Positions 26,897-34,796 of a stretch of 41,940 bases of DNA are shown piece by piece. The notes beneath the pieces are model-generated. The model was given only the letters and a program-made list of their open reading frames with translations, was not told where the DNA came from and did no database searches. Positions within the stretch are counted from its first letter, which is position 1; the number at the start of each line of letters is the position of its first letter. The translations under genes and the position numbers were made by a program. The DNA is taken from the NCBI GenBank assembly GCA_947624925.1, contig CANQMG010000001.1:1-41940 (forward strand), given 5' to 3'. Origin of the DNA: an uncultured Clostridia bacterium (GTDB taxonomy: Bacteria > Bacillota > Clostridia > TANB77 > CAG-508).

Positions 26897-27412
26897 TTAT
26901 TTTATTTTTGCAGGTATTCCTACAACTGTCGAATTATCTGGAACATCTTTCAGAACAACTGCATTTGCTCCAACCTTTACATTGTTTCCTATTTTTATTG
27001 GTCCTAATATTTTTGCCCCACATCCTACAATAACATTATTACCTAAATCTGGATGTCTTTTATATTTATCCTTTCCAGTACCACCTAATGTTACTCCATG
27101 ATATATTGTACAATTATTTCCAATCGTTGTTGTTTCACCTATTACAATCCCCATACCATGATCTATAAATAACCTTTTACCAATTTTAGCTGCTGGATGT
27201 ATTTCTATTCCAGTTAAAAATCTTGCAAATTGTGAGATTAATCTTGCTATAAATTTTAATTTTAAATTATTAAAAAAATGAGAAATTCTATGAAATAACA
27301 AAGCATGAAATCCTGGATACAGCAATATAACATATAATACATTTTTGCTTGCTGGATCCTTGTCGCTTATATTTTTTGCATCTAAATATAATTCTTTTAT
27401 ACATTTAAACAT
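26897..27412 (-). CDS. cysE: Serine O-acetyltransferase
   Basis: Transfers acetyl from acetyl-CoA to serine, the first step of cysteine synthesis. The 171-residue protein has a short helical N-terminus and a C-terminal left-handed beta helix of hexapeptide repeats, with IDHGMGIVIGETTTIG and YHGVTLGGTG carrying the active-site histidines, and VGIPAK near the end. It is the short form common in Firmicutes, without a long C-terminal tail. The ribosome binding site AGGTGAT lies 5-6 bases before the ATG, but it is entirely inside the 3' arm of a 16-bp hairpin (see 27415-27459), so translation may be controlled. Upstream is the DUF4160/DUF2442 pair on the same strand. Confidence 0.93.
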   Translation of the reverse strand: MFKCIKELYLDAKNISDKDPASKNVLYVILLYPGFHALLFHRISHFFNNLKLKFIARLISQFARFLTGIEIHPAAKIGKRLFIDHGMGIVIGETTTIGNNCTIYHGVTLGGTGKDKYKRHPDLGNNVIVGCGAKILGPIKIGNNVKVGANAVVLKDVPDNSTVVGIPAKIK

Positions 27413-27414
27413 AA

Positions 27415-27459
27415 AATCACCTAATAAATATTATATTTAATTTTATTTATTAGGTGATT
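27415..27459 (-). promoter_or_regulatory. 16-bp hairpin that masks the cysE ribosome binding site
   Basis: AATCACCTAATAAATA (minus strand, 27459-27444) pairs perfectly with TATTTATTAGGTGATT (27430-27415) around a 13-base loop. The AGGTGAT used by cysE is in the second arm, and the ATG begins 3 bases after the stem. It starts four bases after the DUF2442 stop, so it could also act as that gene's terminator, although the U-run is only TT followed by ATG. Confidence 0.65.
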
Positions 27460-27463
27460 AAAA

Positions 27464-27700
27464 TTATTCTATTGGCACACTAGTTTCATATAAAAAATCC
27501 GCACACATATCTATATCATTATCCCACGAAACCGTTCCAAAATTAATTTTTACCTTTGAAAAAACCGATTTATCTTTTAATATCTTAAATATCCCCTTAT
27601 CAAGATGCGGTTTCATATCTTTAACTCTTATTTCTCCATTATTAAAAGTTAATTTTAATTTATAATCATCTAAAGTACATACATCAACTATTTCTTTCAT
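27464..27700 (-). CDS. DUF2442 family protein
   Basis: A 78-residue protein matching the small DUF2442 fold in its layout: DDYKLKLTFNNGEIRVKDM, then HLDKGIFKILKD, and the FGTVSWDNDIDMCADFLYE end. The ATG at 27700 has GGGGGA at a short distance; the ATG four codons upstream would lie within that sequence. It is the second gene of a pair with a DUF4160 gene 16 bp upstream. Such pairs occur widely and have been suggested to act as toxin-antitoxin modules, but their biochemistry is unclear. The hairpin at the cysE start follows directly. Confidence 0.8.
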   Translation of the reverse strand: MKEIVDVCTLDDYKLKLTFNNGEIRVKDMKPHLDKGIFKILKDKSVFSKVKINFGTVSWDNDIDMCADFLYETSVPIE

Positions 27701-27716
27701 TATTTCCCCCATAAAT

Positions 27717-27974
27717 TTAATTTAGTGGTTTTATTTTGAATAATTTTTCACTATTTTTTGATAATTCCCAATCTGCTTCTAATTCATCTTTATGTATCTC
27801 TGTCCACGCTTGAACTAATTTTAATTGTTTAGAAGGTAATTCTCCATCAATTATAATGCCTTCTAAATTCAACTTAGCCTTATATTTATTATAGTATACA
27901 TGAATATGTGGTGGATCATGGTCTATATAATACATTCGTATTATAATCCCAAAAAACATACTAATTGTTGGCAT
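27717..27974 (-). CDS. DUF4160 family protein
   Basis: An 85-residue protein with the family hallmark MPTISMFFGIIIRMYYIDHD followed by PPHIHVYYNKYKA. The start is the ATG at 27974, seven bases after AAAGGAG; fifteen more in-frame codons upstream lack any ribosome binding site. It is the first gene of a pair with DUF2442. The conserved DPPHIH and the WELSKN region are all I can point to; no catalytic site is known to me. A toxin-antitoxin role is only suggested by the two-gene arrangement. Confidence 0.82.
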   Translation of the reverse strand: MPTISMFFGIIIRMYYIDHDPPHIHVYYNKYKAKLNLEGIIIDGELPSKQLKLVQAWTEIHKDELEADWELSKNSEKLFKIKPLN

Positions 27975-28332
27975 ATTTTTTCTCCTTTCTATTTTAACAT
28001 TATATAGTTTATTTGGCAACTTTTTATGGGAAAAATTTAAAGAATTAAAATTTTATGATTTTTTGATATAAAACTAAATTAATTATAATCTTTATAGTTA
28101 ATTTATGCAAACATTTTTCATCTACATTTTTCGACATATCTAGAAAATGGGACGGTTCTCTTTTCCATTTTTTTACAGTGTTTTTAAAATGGGCAGGCTA
28201 AGAACCCCCAGTCAGCCTTCGGCTGACAGCCCCCTTATTAAAGGGGCTGTTGACCTGCCCCTACATATGTTTTTACATATTCATGTCTTTTATGAAAATA
28301 ATAATTTTTATTTCAATATTTTTTATTAAAAT
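27975..28332. other. Gene-free region with repeat remnants
   Basis: No convincing gene. At 28041-28057 it holds AGAATTAAAATTTTATG, the outer end of the MITE-like terminal repeat, probably a remnant. At 28114-28136 is the AT-rich stretch related to 5639-5662, at 28144-28170 a weak AAAATGG/CCATTTT hairpin, and at 28191-28263 the composite GC-rich hairpin. A 60-codon plus-strand frame across the hairpin is spurious. Confidence 0.65.
28191..28260. repeat. Composite nested-hairpin repeat, copy D of the GC-rich hairpin
   Basis: The outer arms GGGCAGG (28191-28197) and CCTGCCC (28254-28260), followed by CCTAC, are those of the copies at 243, 5044 and 5382. The 7-base loop is replaced here by a 56-base insert with two hairpins of its own: GTCAGCC-TTC-GGCTGAC (28211-28227) and AGCCCC...GGGGCT (28228-28248). 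The insert is far more GC-rich than its surroundings. Similar AACCCCCAGTCAGCC-type palindromes are, from memory, widespread in Clostridia genomes. Confidence 0.7.
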
Positions 28333-30255
28333 TTACATTTTTACAACTAGTTTATCTATTTTTGTATGAATGTAATTTTCTAGCTTGTTCATAAATATAT
28401 CTGGTTTTATTTCCTTTTTTGCTACCATATCTAAGCCCTTTTCCCAACTTGCAGTTAATTTTGGATTTAACATATCTGGCATTGATAAATTTACTATGTC
28501 AAATATTTTTTCTCCCTTTTGTGTTGGAGTTATTATTTGTGTTTTGTTATTTATATCTATGTATTTTATTCTTTCTAACTTTTTTATTATCTCTGCTCTT
28601 GTTGCACTTGTTCCAATTCCTGCACCTTTAATCTGTTCTCTTAATTCCTCTTCCTCAATTAATTTTCCGGCATTTTCCATAGCAAGTATCATAGAGCCAG
28701 AATTATATCTATTAGGTGGAGAAGTTTCTGCATCTTTACTTTCAAAATTATTTATATTAATACTTTGTCCCTTTTTTAAAGTATTTAAAACATCCAAATT
28801 AGAACTTTCATTTTCCGCATTATCACTTTCATCATTAATTGGTTTTAAAATATCTAAATATCCTCTTTTAGTACATACCTTACCACTTGCATAAAAAGTT
28901 TCATTTTCTACGTTAACTGTAACATTTATTTTATTAAATTCTGCTGGTGGATAAAAAATTGCTATAAATCTCTTTACAATTAATTTATATACATTTTTTT
29001 GAAGTTCTGGCAATGCCTCATAATTTTCATAACCTTGACCAGTAGGTATAATTGCATAATGGTCTGTTATTTTCGAATCATTTACATATTTAGTTTTTAC
29101 TAAATTAGTACTATATTTTTCTTCTATCATTTTAGAAATAAAACCTTGAATTTCTTCATCTTTAAATTTTTTTGCAATTCCATTTAAGTTTTTCGTAATT
29201 TCTTTTGCAACCGCAGTTGATAAGACTCTTGCATCTGTTCTTGGATATGTTACTAATTTCTTTTCATATAAATTCTGTATTATTTCTAAAGTTTCGTCTG
29301 GTTTTATTTTAAATCTTTTTGTACATTCATTCTGAATTTCTGCTAAATTAAATAAAAGTGGTGGATTCTCTTTTTGTTTTTGCTTTTTAACTTCTGTTAT
29401 TATAGCTTCCTTATTTTTAAGATAATTTATAAATTCTTTTAAATCCTCTAATCTCTTAAATCCAGATTCGTTGTATAATTTTGGAGAATTATACATTATA
29501 GAGTTTTCATTTACTTTCCATTCTGCATTAAATTTAGAACTTTCATCTCCAAATTCACCAATCAATTTATAATATTTTGTTTTAATAAAATTTCTTATTT
29601 CTCGCTCTCTCATTACTACCATTCCTAGAACACAAGTCATGACTCTTCCAACAGAAATAGAAACTTTATCTTCATTAACTTCTTTTGCTAATCTTCTTCC
29701 ATAAATAATTGAAAGCAATCTTGAAAAATTAATCCCTATTAAATAATCTTCCTTAGCTCTTAAATATGCTGAATCTGATAAGCTATCGTATTCTGACAAA
29801 TCTTTTGCTTCTTTAATTCCTCTTAAAATTTCCTCTTCAGTTTGTGAATCAATCCAAACTCTTTTCATTTTAGCATTTGGATTTGGTTTTGCCATCATAA
29901 AAACTAACCTTTGGATGTATTCTCCTTCTCTTCCAGAGTCTCCTGCATTATATATCTCATCGACATCTTCTCTTTTTAATAAACCTTGAACAACATCAAA
30001 TTGATTTTTTACTGTTGGTATTACTTCATACTTATATTCTTTAGGTAAAAAAGGTAAAGTATCTAATCTCCAAAATTTTAATTTTTCATCATAGGCTTCT
30101 GGATAAGACATAGTAATTAAATGCCCAACACACCAAGTTATAATCCAGTCATTAGATTCTAAATATCCATTTTTTCGTGTTGTCTGTTGCTTTAATGCTT
30201 TTGCAAATTCCATGGCAACAGATGGTTTTTCTGTAATAAGCAATTTTTTTGGCAT
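28333..30255 (-). CDS. topB: DNA topoisomerase III
   Basis: Type IA topoisomerase that passes single strands and helps resolve replication and recombination intermediates. The 640 residues start with the Toprim domain (KKLLITEKPSVAMEFAKAL, with acidic residues in NAGDSGREGE near 105), followed by the four-domain gate carrying the active-site tyrosine, Tyr337, in VTYPRTDARVLS. The C-terminus ends without zinc-finger cysteines, usual for Firmicutes TopB. The ATG follows TAGGAG. It is divergent from the MgtA-like ATPase gene and lies alone, with repeats behind it. Plasmid-borne topB genes exist, but the codon use matches the surrounding genes. Confidence 0.93.
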   Translation of the reverse strand: MPKKLLITEKPSVAMEFAKALKQQTTRKNGYLESNDWIITWCVGHLITMSYPEAYDEKLKFWRLDTLPFLPKEYKYEVIPTVKNQFDVVQGLLKREDVDEIYNAGDSGREGEYIQRLVFMMAKPNPNAKMKRVWIDSQTEEEILRGIKEAKDLSEYDSLSDSAYLRAKEDYLIGINFSRLLSIIYGRRLAKEVNEDKVSISVGRVMTCVLGMVVMREREIRNFIKTKYYKLIGEFGDESSKFNAEWKVNENSIMYNSPKLYNESGFKRLEDLKEFINYLKNKEAIITEVKKQKQKENPPLLFNLAEIQNECTKRFKIKPDETLEIIQNLYEKKLVTYPRTDARVLSTAVAKEITKNLNGIAKKFKDEEIQGFISKMIEEKYSTNLVKTKYVNDSKITDHYAIIPTGQGYENYEALPELQKNVYKLIVKRFIAIFYPPAEFNKINVTVNVENETFYASGKVCTKRGYLDILKPINDESDNAENESSNLDVLNTLKKGQSININNFESKDAETSPPNRYNSGSMILAMENAGKLIEEEELREQIKGAGIGTSATRAEIIKKLERIKYIDINNKTQIITPTQKGEKIFDIVNLSMPDMLNPKLTASWEKGLDMVAKKEIKPDIFMNKLENYIHTKIDKLVVKM

Positions 30256-30386
30256 ATTTTCTCCTATTTATATAAAAAATAATATAATTATTCTATAATA
30301 TTTTTTATAAATTTTGCAAATTTTGTTTATTTTGTAAAATTTAGTAGTATAATTTATATATATTAATTTAATAAATGGAGGGAAAT

Positions 30387-32993
30387 ATGTCAAGTACTAA
30401 AGAGGAAGTAGATGTTGTTAAACTTTATGGAAAAGAGGCCACAACTTCAAAAGAAGATTTCATAAAAACTTTTAAAATTAAAGAAAATGGATTAACAAAC
30501 AAGGATGTAAATTTAAATTTACAAACATATGGATACAATGAAGTTAGAAAAGCCAAACCTAAAAGATGGTATAATTATTTTTTAGAAAGTTTATTTACAC
30601 CTTTTAACTATATACTTTTAGGCATTGTAGCAATCTTAGTATATACAGATGTATATTTAGCTTCAGATCCAAATTATGCAAATATTATAGTTATTGCAAT
30701 TTTAGTTACAGCAAGTACTTTATTAGATTTTTTTGAAGAATATAGATCTAATAAAGCAGCTGAAAAATTAAAGCAAATGGTAGCTACAACTACAACAGTA
30801 ATAAGAAATGGTAAAGAAATACAAATTCCTATAAGAGAAGTAACTCTTGGAGATATTGTCCTTCTTTCTGCTGGTAGTATGATTCCTGCAGATTTAAGAA
30901 TAATTGAAGCAAATGATTTATATGTTGGACAATCATCATTAACAGGTGAATCAGATAGTGTTAAAAAGCTTGAAAATTCTAATATGACCATTGATGAAAT
31001 AAACAGTATAATAGACTTAGATACAATCTGCTTTATGGGTACAAATGTTGTATCTGGCTCTGCAAAAGGTGTTGTAATAAAAACAGCAGATGATACCTAT
31101 TTTGGAAAAGTCGCACATACTCTAAGTTTAGGAAAACCTAAAACAGCTTTTCAAAAAGGAATTGAGAATATAAGTAAGCTTTTAATTAAATTTATGCTAA
31201 TATTACTTCCAATAGTATTTATTTTAAATGTTCAAAAACATAATATAATACTTGCATTTACATTTGCTGTTGCAATCGCTATTTGTATTACGCCACTTTT
31301 ATTACCTGTAATTTTATCTTCTAGCTTATCTAAAGGTGCAGTTAGGATGTCTAAAAAGAAAACTATAGTAAAAAAATTAGACTCTATTCAAAACTTTGGG
31401 GCAATGAATATATTATGCACAGATAAAACTGGAACATTAACAGAAGATAAAATAGTATTAGAAAAATATTTAGATATAAATGGAGACGAAGATATAAGAA
31501 TACTAAAACATGCCTTTTTAAACTCTTACTTTCAAACTGGTCTAAAAGGTAATATTGATGAAGCTGTTATTAAAAGAGGCTTAGAAAATGGCATGGATGA
31601 AGTAAAAAATAAATATACAAAAGTAGATGAAATACCTTTTGACTTCTCTCGTAGACGCCTATCTATAGTTGTTAGCGATGGTACAAAAAAACAGTTAATA
31701 ACCAAAGGTGCAGTTGAAGAAATTTTAAACATATGTACTATGGTTGATTATAAAGGAGAAGTTAAAAACATTACAAAAGAAATTAAAGAAAATATAAAGT
31801 CTATAAGTAAAAAGCTAAATGAGGAAGGATTGAGAGTTGTTGCAGTATGTCAAAAGAATGATATTAATAACATAGAAGATTTTGATGTAACTGATGAAAA
31901 AAATATGGTTTTACTTGGCTTTATTGGATTTTTAGATCCACCTAAGGAATCTGCAAAAGCTTCAATTGAAAAATTAAATAATGCAGGAATAAGAGTTATG
32001 GTTTTAACTGGAGATAATGCAGAAGTAACAAGATGTGTTTGTAACAAAGTGGGTATTAAATCAAAAGATATTATACTTGGTAGCAAAATTGATAAATTAT
32101 CAGATATGGCACTTCTAAGAGTATTAAAAAGGACAAATATATTTGCAAAACTTTCTCCTATTCAAAAAGCAAGAATAGTAAGGCTTTTAAAAGAAGATGG
32201 AAACATAGTTGGATATATGGGTGATGGTATCAATGATAGCCCATCTCTTACAAATTCAGATGTTGGAATCTCTGTTGATACTGCAGTTGATATTGCTAAA
32301 GAATCAGCTGACATAATATTATTAGAAAAAGACTTAAATGTACTTTTAGATGGTGTTACAGAGGGAAGACGTACTTTTGCTAATCTAATGAAATATATAA
32401 AAATGGCAACAAGTTTTAATTTTGGAGAAGTTGTTTCTGTTATAATTGCAAGTATACTATTACCATTTTTGCCTGAAACACCAATACAATTATTAGTAGA
32501 AGGACTAATATACGACTTTGGTCAAATGACCCTACCTTTTGATAATGTTGACAAAGAATATTTAGAAAAGCCAAAAAGATTTGATATAAATAGTTTAAAA
32601 AACTTTATGTTATTTATGGGACCTGTTAGTTCAGCATTTGATATGATTGTATTTGCATCATTATGGTTCATATTTAGAGTAAGAGATGTAGCACATTTTC
32701 AGACAATATGGTTTAGTTACAGTATAGTCTCAAATCTAATAGGAATGCACATTATAAGAACTGCAAAAGTACCATTTATACAAAGCAATGCAAACAAGGC
32801 AGTATATATATCTTCTATTTTATTAATAATAGTTGGTATAGTAGTTCCATTTACAGCATTAGGCACATTAATAGGATTAGTTCCTATGGCATTTGAATAT
32901 ATAGTTCTAATATTTATAGTTACATTACTATATTGTTTCGTTGCAATGATTGCAAAAAAGATATATATAAAAAAATATGGAGAATGGATTTAA
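30387..32993 (+). CDS. mgtA: MgtA-like P-type ATPase (magnesium or other cation transport)
   Basis: Membrane P-type ATPase of 868 residues and the P3B/MgtA subfamily. It has the TGES actuator loop (LTGESDSVKK), the phosphorylation site DKTGTLT (Asp346), the hinge GDGINDSPSL, and typical MgtA blocks such as KKLDSIQNFGAMNILC, LPFDNVDKEYLEKP and HIIRTAKVPFIQSNA. About ten transmembrane helices are visible: pairs near 65-110, 265-310 and a set of six after 670. In transmembrane helix 4 the usual PEMLP reads PLLLP, losing the acidic residue thought to take part in ion binding, so cation specificity or mechanism may differ. The start is the ATG at 30387 with GGAGGG; the earlier ATG at 30375 lies in front of that site. 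It is a single-gene unit with a hairpin behind it. The 130-bp upstream gap is too short for a magnesium riboswitch. Confidence 0.87.
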   Translation: MSSTKEEVDVVKLYGKEATTSKEDFIKTFKIKENGLTNKDVNLNLQTYGYNEVRKAKPKRWYNYFLESLFTPFNYILLGIVAILVYTDVYLASDPNYANIIVIAILVTASTLLDFFEEYRSNKAAEKLKQMVATTTTVIRNGKEIQIPIREVTLGDIVLLSAGSMIPADLRIIEANDLYVGQSSLTGESDSVKKLENSNMTIDEINSIIDLDTICFMGTNVVSGSAKGVVIKTADDTYFGKVAHTLSLGKPKTAFQKGIENISKLLIKFMLILLPIVFILNVQKHNIILAFTFAVAIAICITPLLLPVILSSSLSKGAVRMSKKKTIVKKLDSIQNFGAMNILCTDKTGTLTEDKIVLEKYLDINGDEDIRILKHAFLNSYFQTGLKGNIDEAVIKRGLENGMDEVKNKYTKVDEIPFDFSRRRLSIVVSDGTKKQLITKGAVEEILNICTMVDYKGEVKNITKEIKENIKSISKKLNEEGLRVVAVCQKNDINNIEDFDVTDEKNMVLLGFIGFLDPPKESAKASIEKLNNAGIRVMVLTGDNAEVTRCVCNKVGIKSKDIILGSKIDKLSDMALLRVLKRTNIFAKLSPIQKARIVRLLKEDGNIVGYMGDGINDSPSLTNSDVGISVDTAVDIAKESADIILLEKDLNVLLDGVTEGRRTFANLMKYIKMATSFNFGEVVSVIIASILLPFLPETPIQLLVEGLIYDFGQMTLPFDNVDKEYLEKPKRFDINSLKNFMLFMGPVSSAFDMIVFASLWFIFRVRDVAHFQTIWFSYSIVSNLIGMHIIRTAKVPFIQSNANKAVYISSILLIIVGIVVPFTALGTLIGLVPMAFEYIVLIFIVTLLYCFVAMIAKKIYIKKYGEWI

Positions 32994-33032
32994 AGACCTG
33001 GCACAAATTGTACAAAAATTCCAATTGAAATC

Positions 33033-33062
33033 AGCCCCAGATTGTCAAGATAGTCTGGGGCT
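33033..33062. terminator. Hairpin between the converging MgtA-like and peptidase genes
   Basis: AGCCCCAGA (33033-33041) pairs with TCTGGGGCT (33054-33062), a 9-bp GC-rich stem with a 12-base loop. The U-run is short on both strands, but the position between converging genes suggests a two-way terminator. Confidence 0.6.
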
Positions 33063-33078
33063 TCTGATCACAATACGT

Positions 33079-33759
33079 TTAGTCTATTGTTGTGTTTGTT
33101 CTTCCTTGCCCTACAACATCTTCTTGTAGTGACCTCCAGGTATTGCATCCTATTACTCCATCTGCTGGTAATCCTCTACTTGATTGATATCCTGCTACTG
33201 CTGATCTCGTTTTTGCTCCAAATATTCCATCTAATCCACCTGTACTAAATCCTAATGTATTTAATCCGTCTTGCGCTATTAATACATATGTGCTAATACT
33301 TCCTTGTTTTATAAGTGGATATCCTGCGGTTCCACATGCAGGAATACCAAATCTTTTATCGAAATGAACCCACGTAGGTGTTAAATATGCAGGTTCCACA
33401 TAACTCCATACTCCAGAATTTATTGCTAAATTTCTTAGTGCATTTCTTTGGCTATTACTCCATATTTGCCCAACATCAAAAGCAACTCCAGCATAGTGTT
33501 GGCTCTGAAGTCCATGGCCACCTTCCCAGGGTCTTTTAAAGGCGTATCCTACTGGAATAGGAGCTCCATATAAGTATCTAGTGCTATTAAAACTTTGCAT
33601 AGCTCTTTTTGTTGTCCATAATAGCGAGCTTCTACTTGAGCCTCTAAATTCATTTACTGTAAGTGTTCTATTTGCATTATAAGGCATTGCCTCTTGTTCG
33701 CCTCTATAATATGTTTCTATTCTATTTGTATCATTGTTAAATACCAAAATTTTAGCCAT
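33079..33759 (-). CDS. M15-type D-Ala-D-Ala peptidase with peptidoglycan-binding domain
   Basis: A 226-residue protein. Residues about 40-140 carry the zinc-binding pattern of M15 D-Ala-D-Ala peptidases: SQHYAGVAFD fits SXHXXGXAXD with His88 and Asp95, and the third ligand is His132 in WVHFD. Residues about 155-212 form a helical peptidoglycan-binding domain (VLIAQDGLNTLGF to GCNTWRSL). The protein should bind and cut peptidoglycan stems. There is no signal peptide or membrane segment, so it is either released from the mother cell or spore, exported another way, or acts as a lysin. The ATG at 33759 has GGAGG at good spacing; the in-frame ATG four codons upstream does not. Base composition is a little richer in GC than its neighbours. 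The gene stands alone, upstream of the hairpin at 33033. Confidence 0.8.
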   Translation of the reverse strand: MAKILVFNNDTNRIETYYRGEQEAMPYNANRTLTVNEFRGSSRSSLLWTTKRAMQSFNSTRYLYGAPIPVGYAFKRPWEGGHGLQSQHYAGVAFDVGQIWSNSQRNALRNLAINSGVWSYVEPAYLTPTWVHFDKRFGIPACGTAGYPLIKQGSISTYVLIAQDGLNTLGFSTGGLDGIFGAKTRSAVAGYQSSRGLPADGVIGCNTWRSLQEDVVGQGRTNTTID

Positions 33760-33828
33760 ATAAACCTCCACTCATAATAATTAATATATTATATGTTATA
33801 TAATACAATAAGTGAAAAATTATATAAT

Positions 33829-34668
33829 TTATTGTAAATATTCTCCTTCAAATACTGTAGTAGCACTACCTACCATATATATATGGTTATCAAATTTATT
33901 CCAGTTTACTAATAACCTTCCTCCTTTTAAATGTACATTTACCGTTCTATTTGTATAATTATTTATTGTACTTGCTACTACACTTGCACATGCTCCTGTT
34001 CCACAAGCTAATGTTTCTTTCGCTCCTCTTTCCCATACTCTCATTTTTATATTATTTCTATCTATTATTTTTATAAATTCAATATTACTTTTTTGTGGAA
34101 AATGAAAATCATTTTCTAAAATATTTCCATATTTTTCTAGATTTAAGCTATCTATTTCATTCAAAAAACACACAGCATGTGGGTTTCCTATGGATACACA
34201 TGTAAAAATAAATTCTTTACCCATAGCATTTATTTTTAAATCTTTAACAAATTCTTTTTCATATATAACTGGTATATTTTCTGCATTTAATATTGGCTTT
34301 CCCATATCAACAGATATATTATATATGTATCCATTTTTCAAATTTAGCTTTAGTTTTTTTATTCCTGCAAGTGTTTCAATGCTTAAATTTGTTTTATTTG
34401 TAAGACCTTTCTCATATACATATTTGCCAACACATCTTATACCATTTCCACACATCTGTGCCTCTGTTCCATCTGAATTAAATATTCTCATTTTAAAATC
34501 TGCTACATTACTTTTGCATATTAAAATTACTCCGTCACTTCCTATTCCAAAGTTTCTATCACTCATTTTAATTGCAATTTTAGATATATCCTGAGGCAAG
34601 TCTTTTGTTGTACAATCTATGTATATATAGTCATTTCCAAGTCCATGCATTTTCGTAAACTTTATCAT
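33829..34668 (-). CDS. dapF: Diaminopimelate epimerase
   Basis: Converts LL- to meso-diaminopimelate for lysine and peptidoglycan synthesis. The 279-residue protein has both catalytic cysteines: Cys73 in QMCGNGIRC and Cys222 in LACGTGACAS, with the MHGLGNDYIYIDC start typical of the family. The start is the ATG at 34668, preceded by GGAGG; five extra codons upstream are in frame but not supported. It is on the same strand as rsmA and 133 bp away, after the rsmA terminator, so it is probably its own unit. Confidence 0.95.
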   Translation of the reverse strand: MIKFTKMHGLGNDYIYIDCTTKDLPQDISKIAIKMSDRNFGIGSDGVILICKSNVADFKMRIFNSDGTEAQMCGNGIRCVGKYVYEKGLTNKTNLSIETLAGIKKLKLNLKNGYIYNISVDMGKPILNAENIPVIYEKEFVKDLKINAMGKEFIFTCVSIGNPHAVCFLNEIDSLNLEKYGNILENDFHFPQKSNIEFIKIIDRNNIKMRVWERGAKETLACGTGACASVVASTINNYTNRTVNVHLKGGRLLVNWNKFDNHIYMVGSATTVFEGEYLQ

Positions 34669-34738
34669 AAACAACCTCCGCATAAGGCAATTTTATCATC
34701 GCCATTACAGATATTTTATTATTGATAAATTTTTTTGT

Positions 34739-34770
34739 GAAAAAAAGAGAGCTAAAATTTAAATTTTAGC
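34739..34770 (-). terminator. Terminator of rsmA
   Basis: Perfect palindrome GCTAAAATTTAAATTTTAGC (34751-34770) followed on the minus strand by TCTCTTTTTTT. It begins 26 bp after the rsmA stop codon. Confidence 0.85.
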
Positions 34771-34796
34771 CCCCTTATTAAGCTTCGCCATTTATA

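Noticed and set aside
28147..28329. 60-codon plus-strand frame across the GC-rich hairpin
   Set aside because: It runs through a palindromic repeat, has no ribosome binding site and no protein-like pattern beyond the repeat itself.
28333..30255. topB as a sign of an integrated plasmid or conjugative element
   Set aside because: No relaxase, coupling protein, integrase or attachment repeats are nearby, and codon use matches the surrounding chromosome genes.
30256..30386. Magnesium riboswitch in front of the MgtA-like gene
   Set aside because: The gap is 131 bp, shared with the topB promoter, extremely AT-rich, and shows none of the conserved paired elements of the M-box.
34669..34796. Lysine riboswitch in front of dapF
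   Set aside because: The gap is too short and is mostly occupied by the rsmA terminator.
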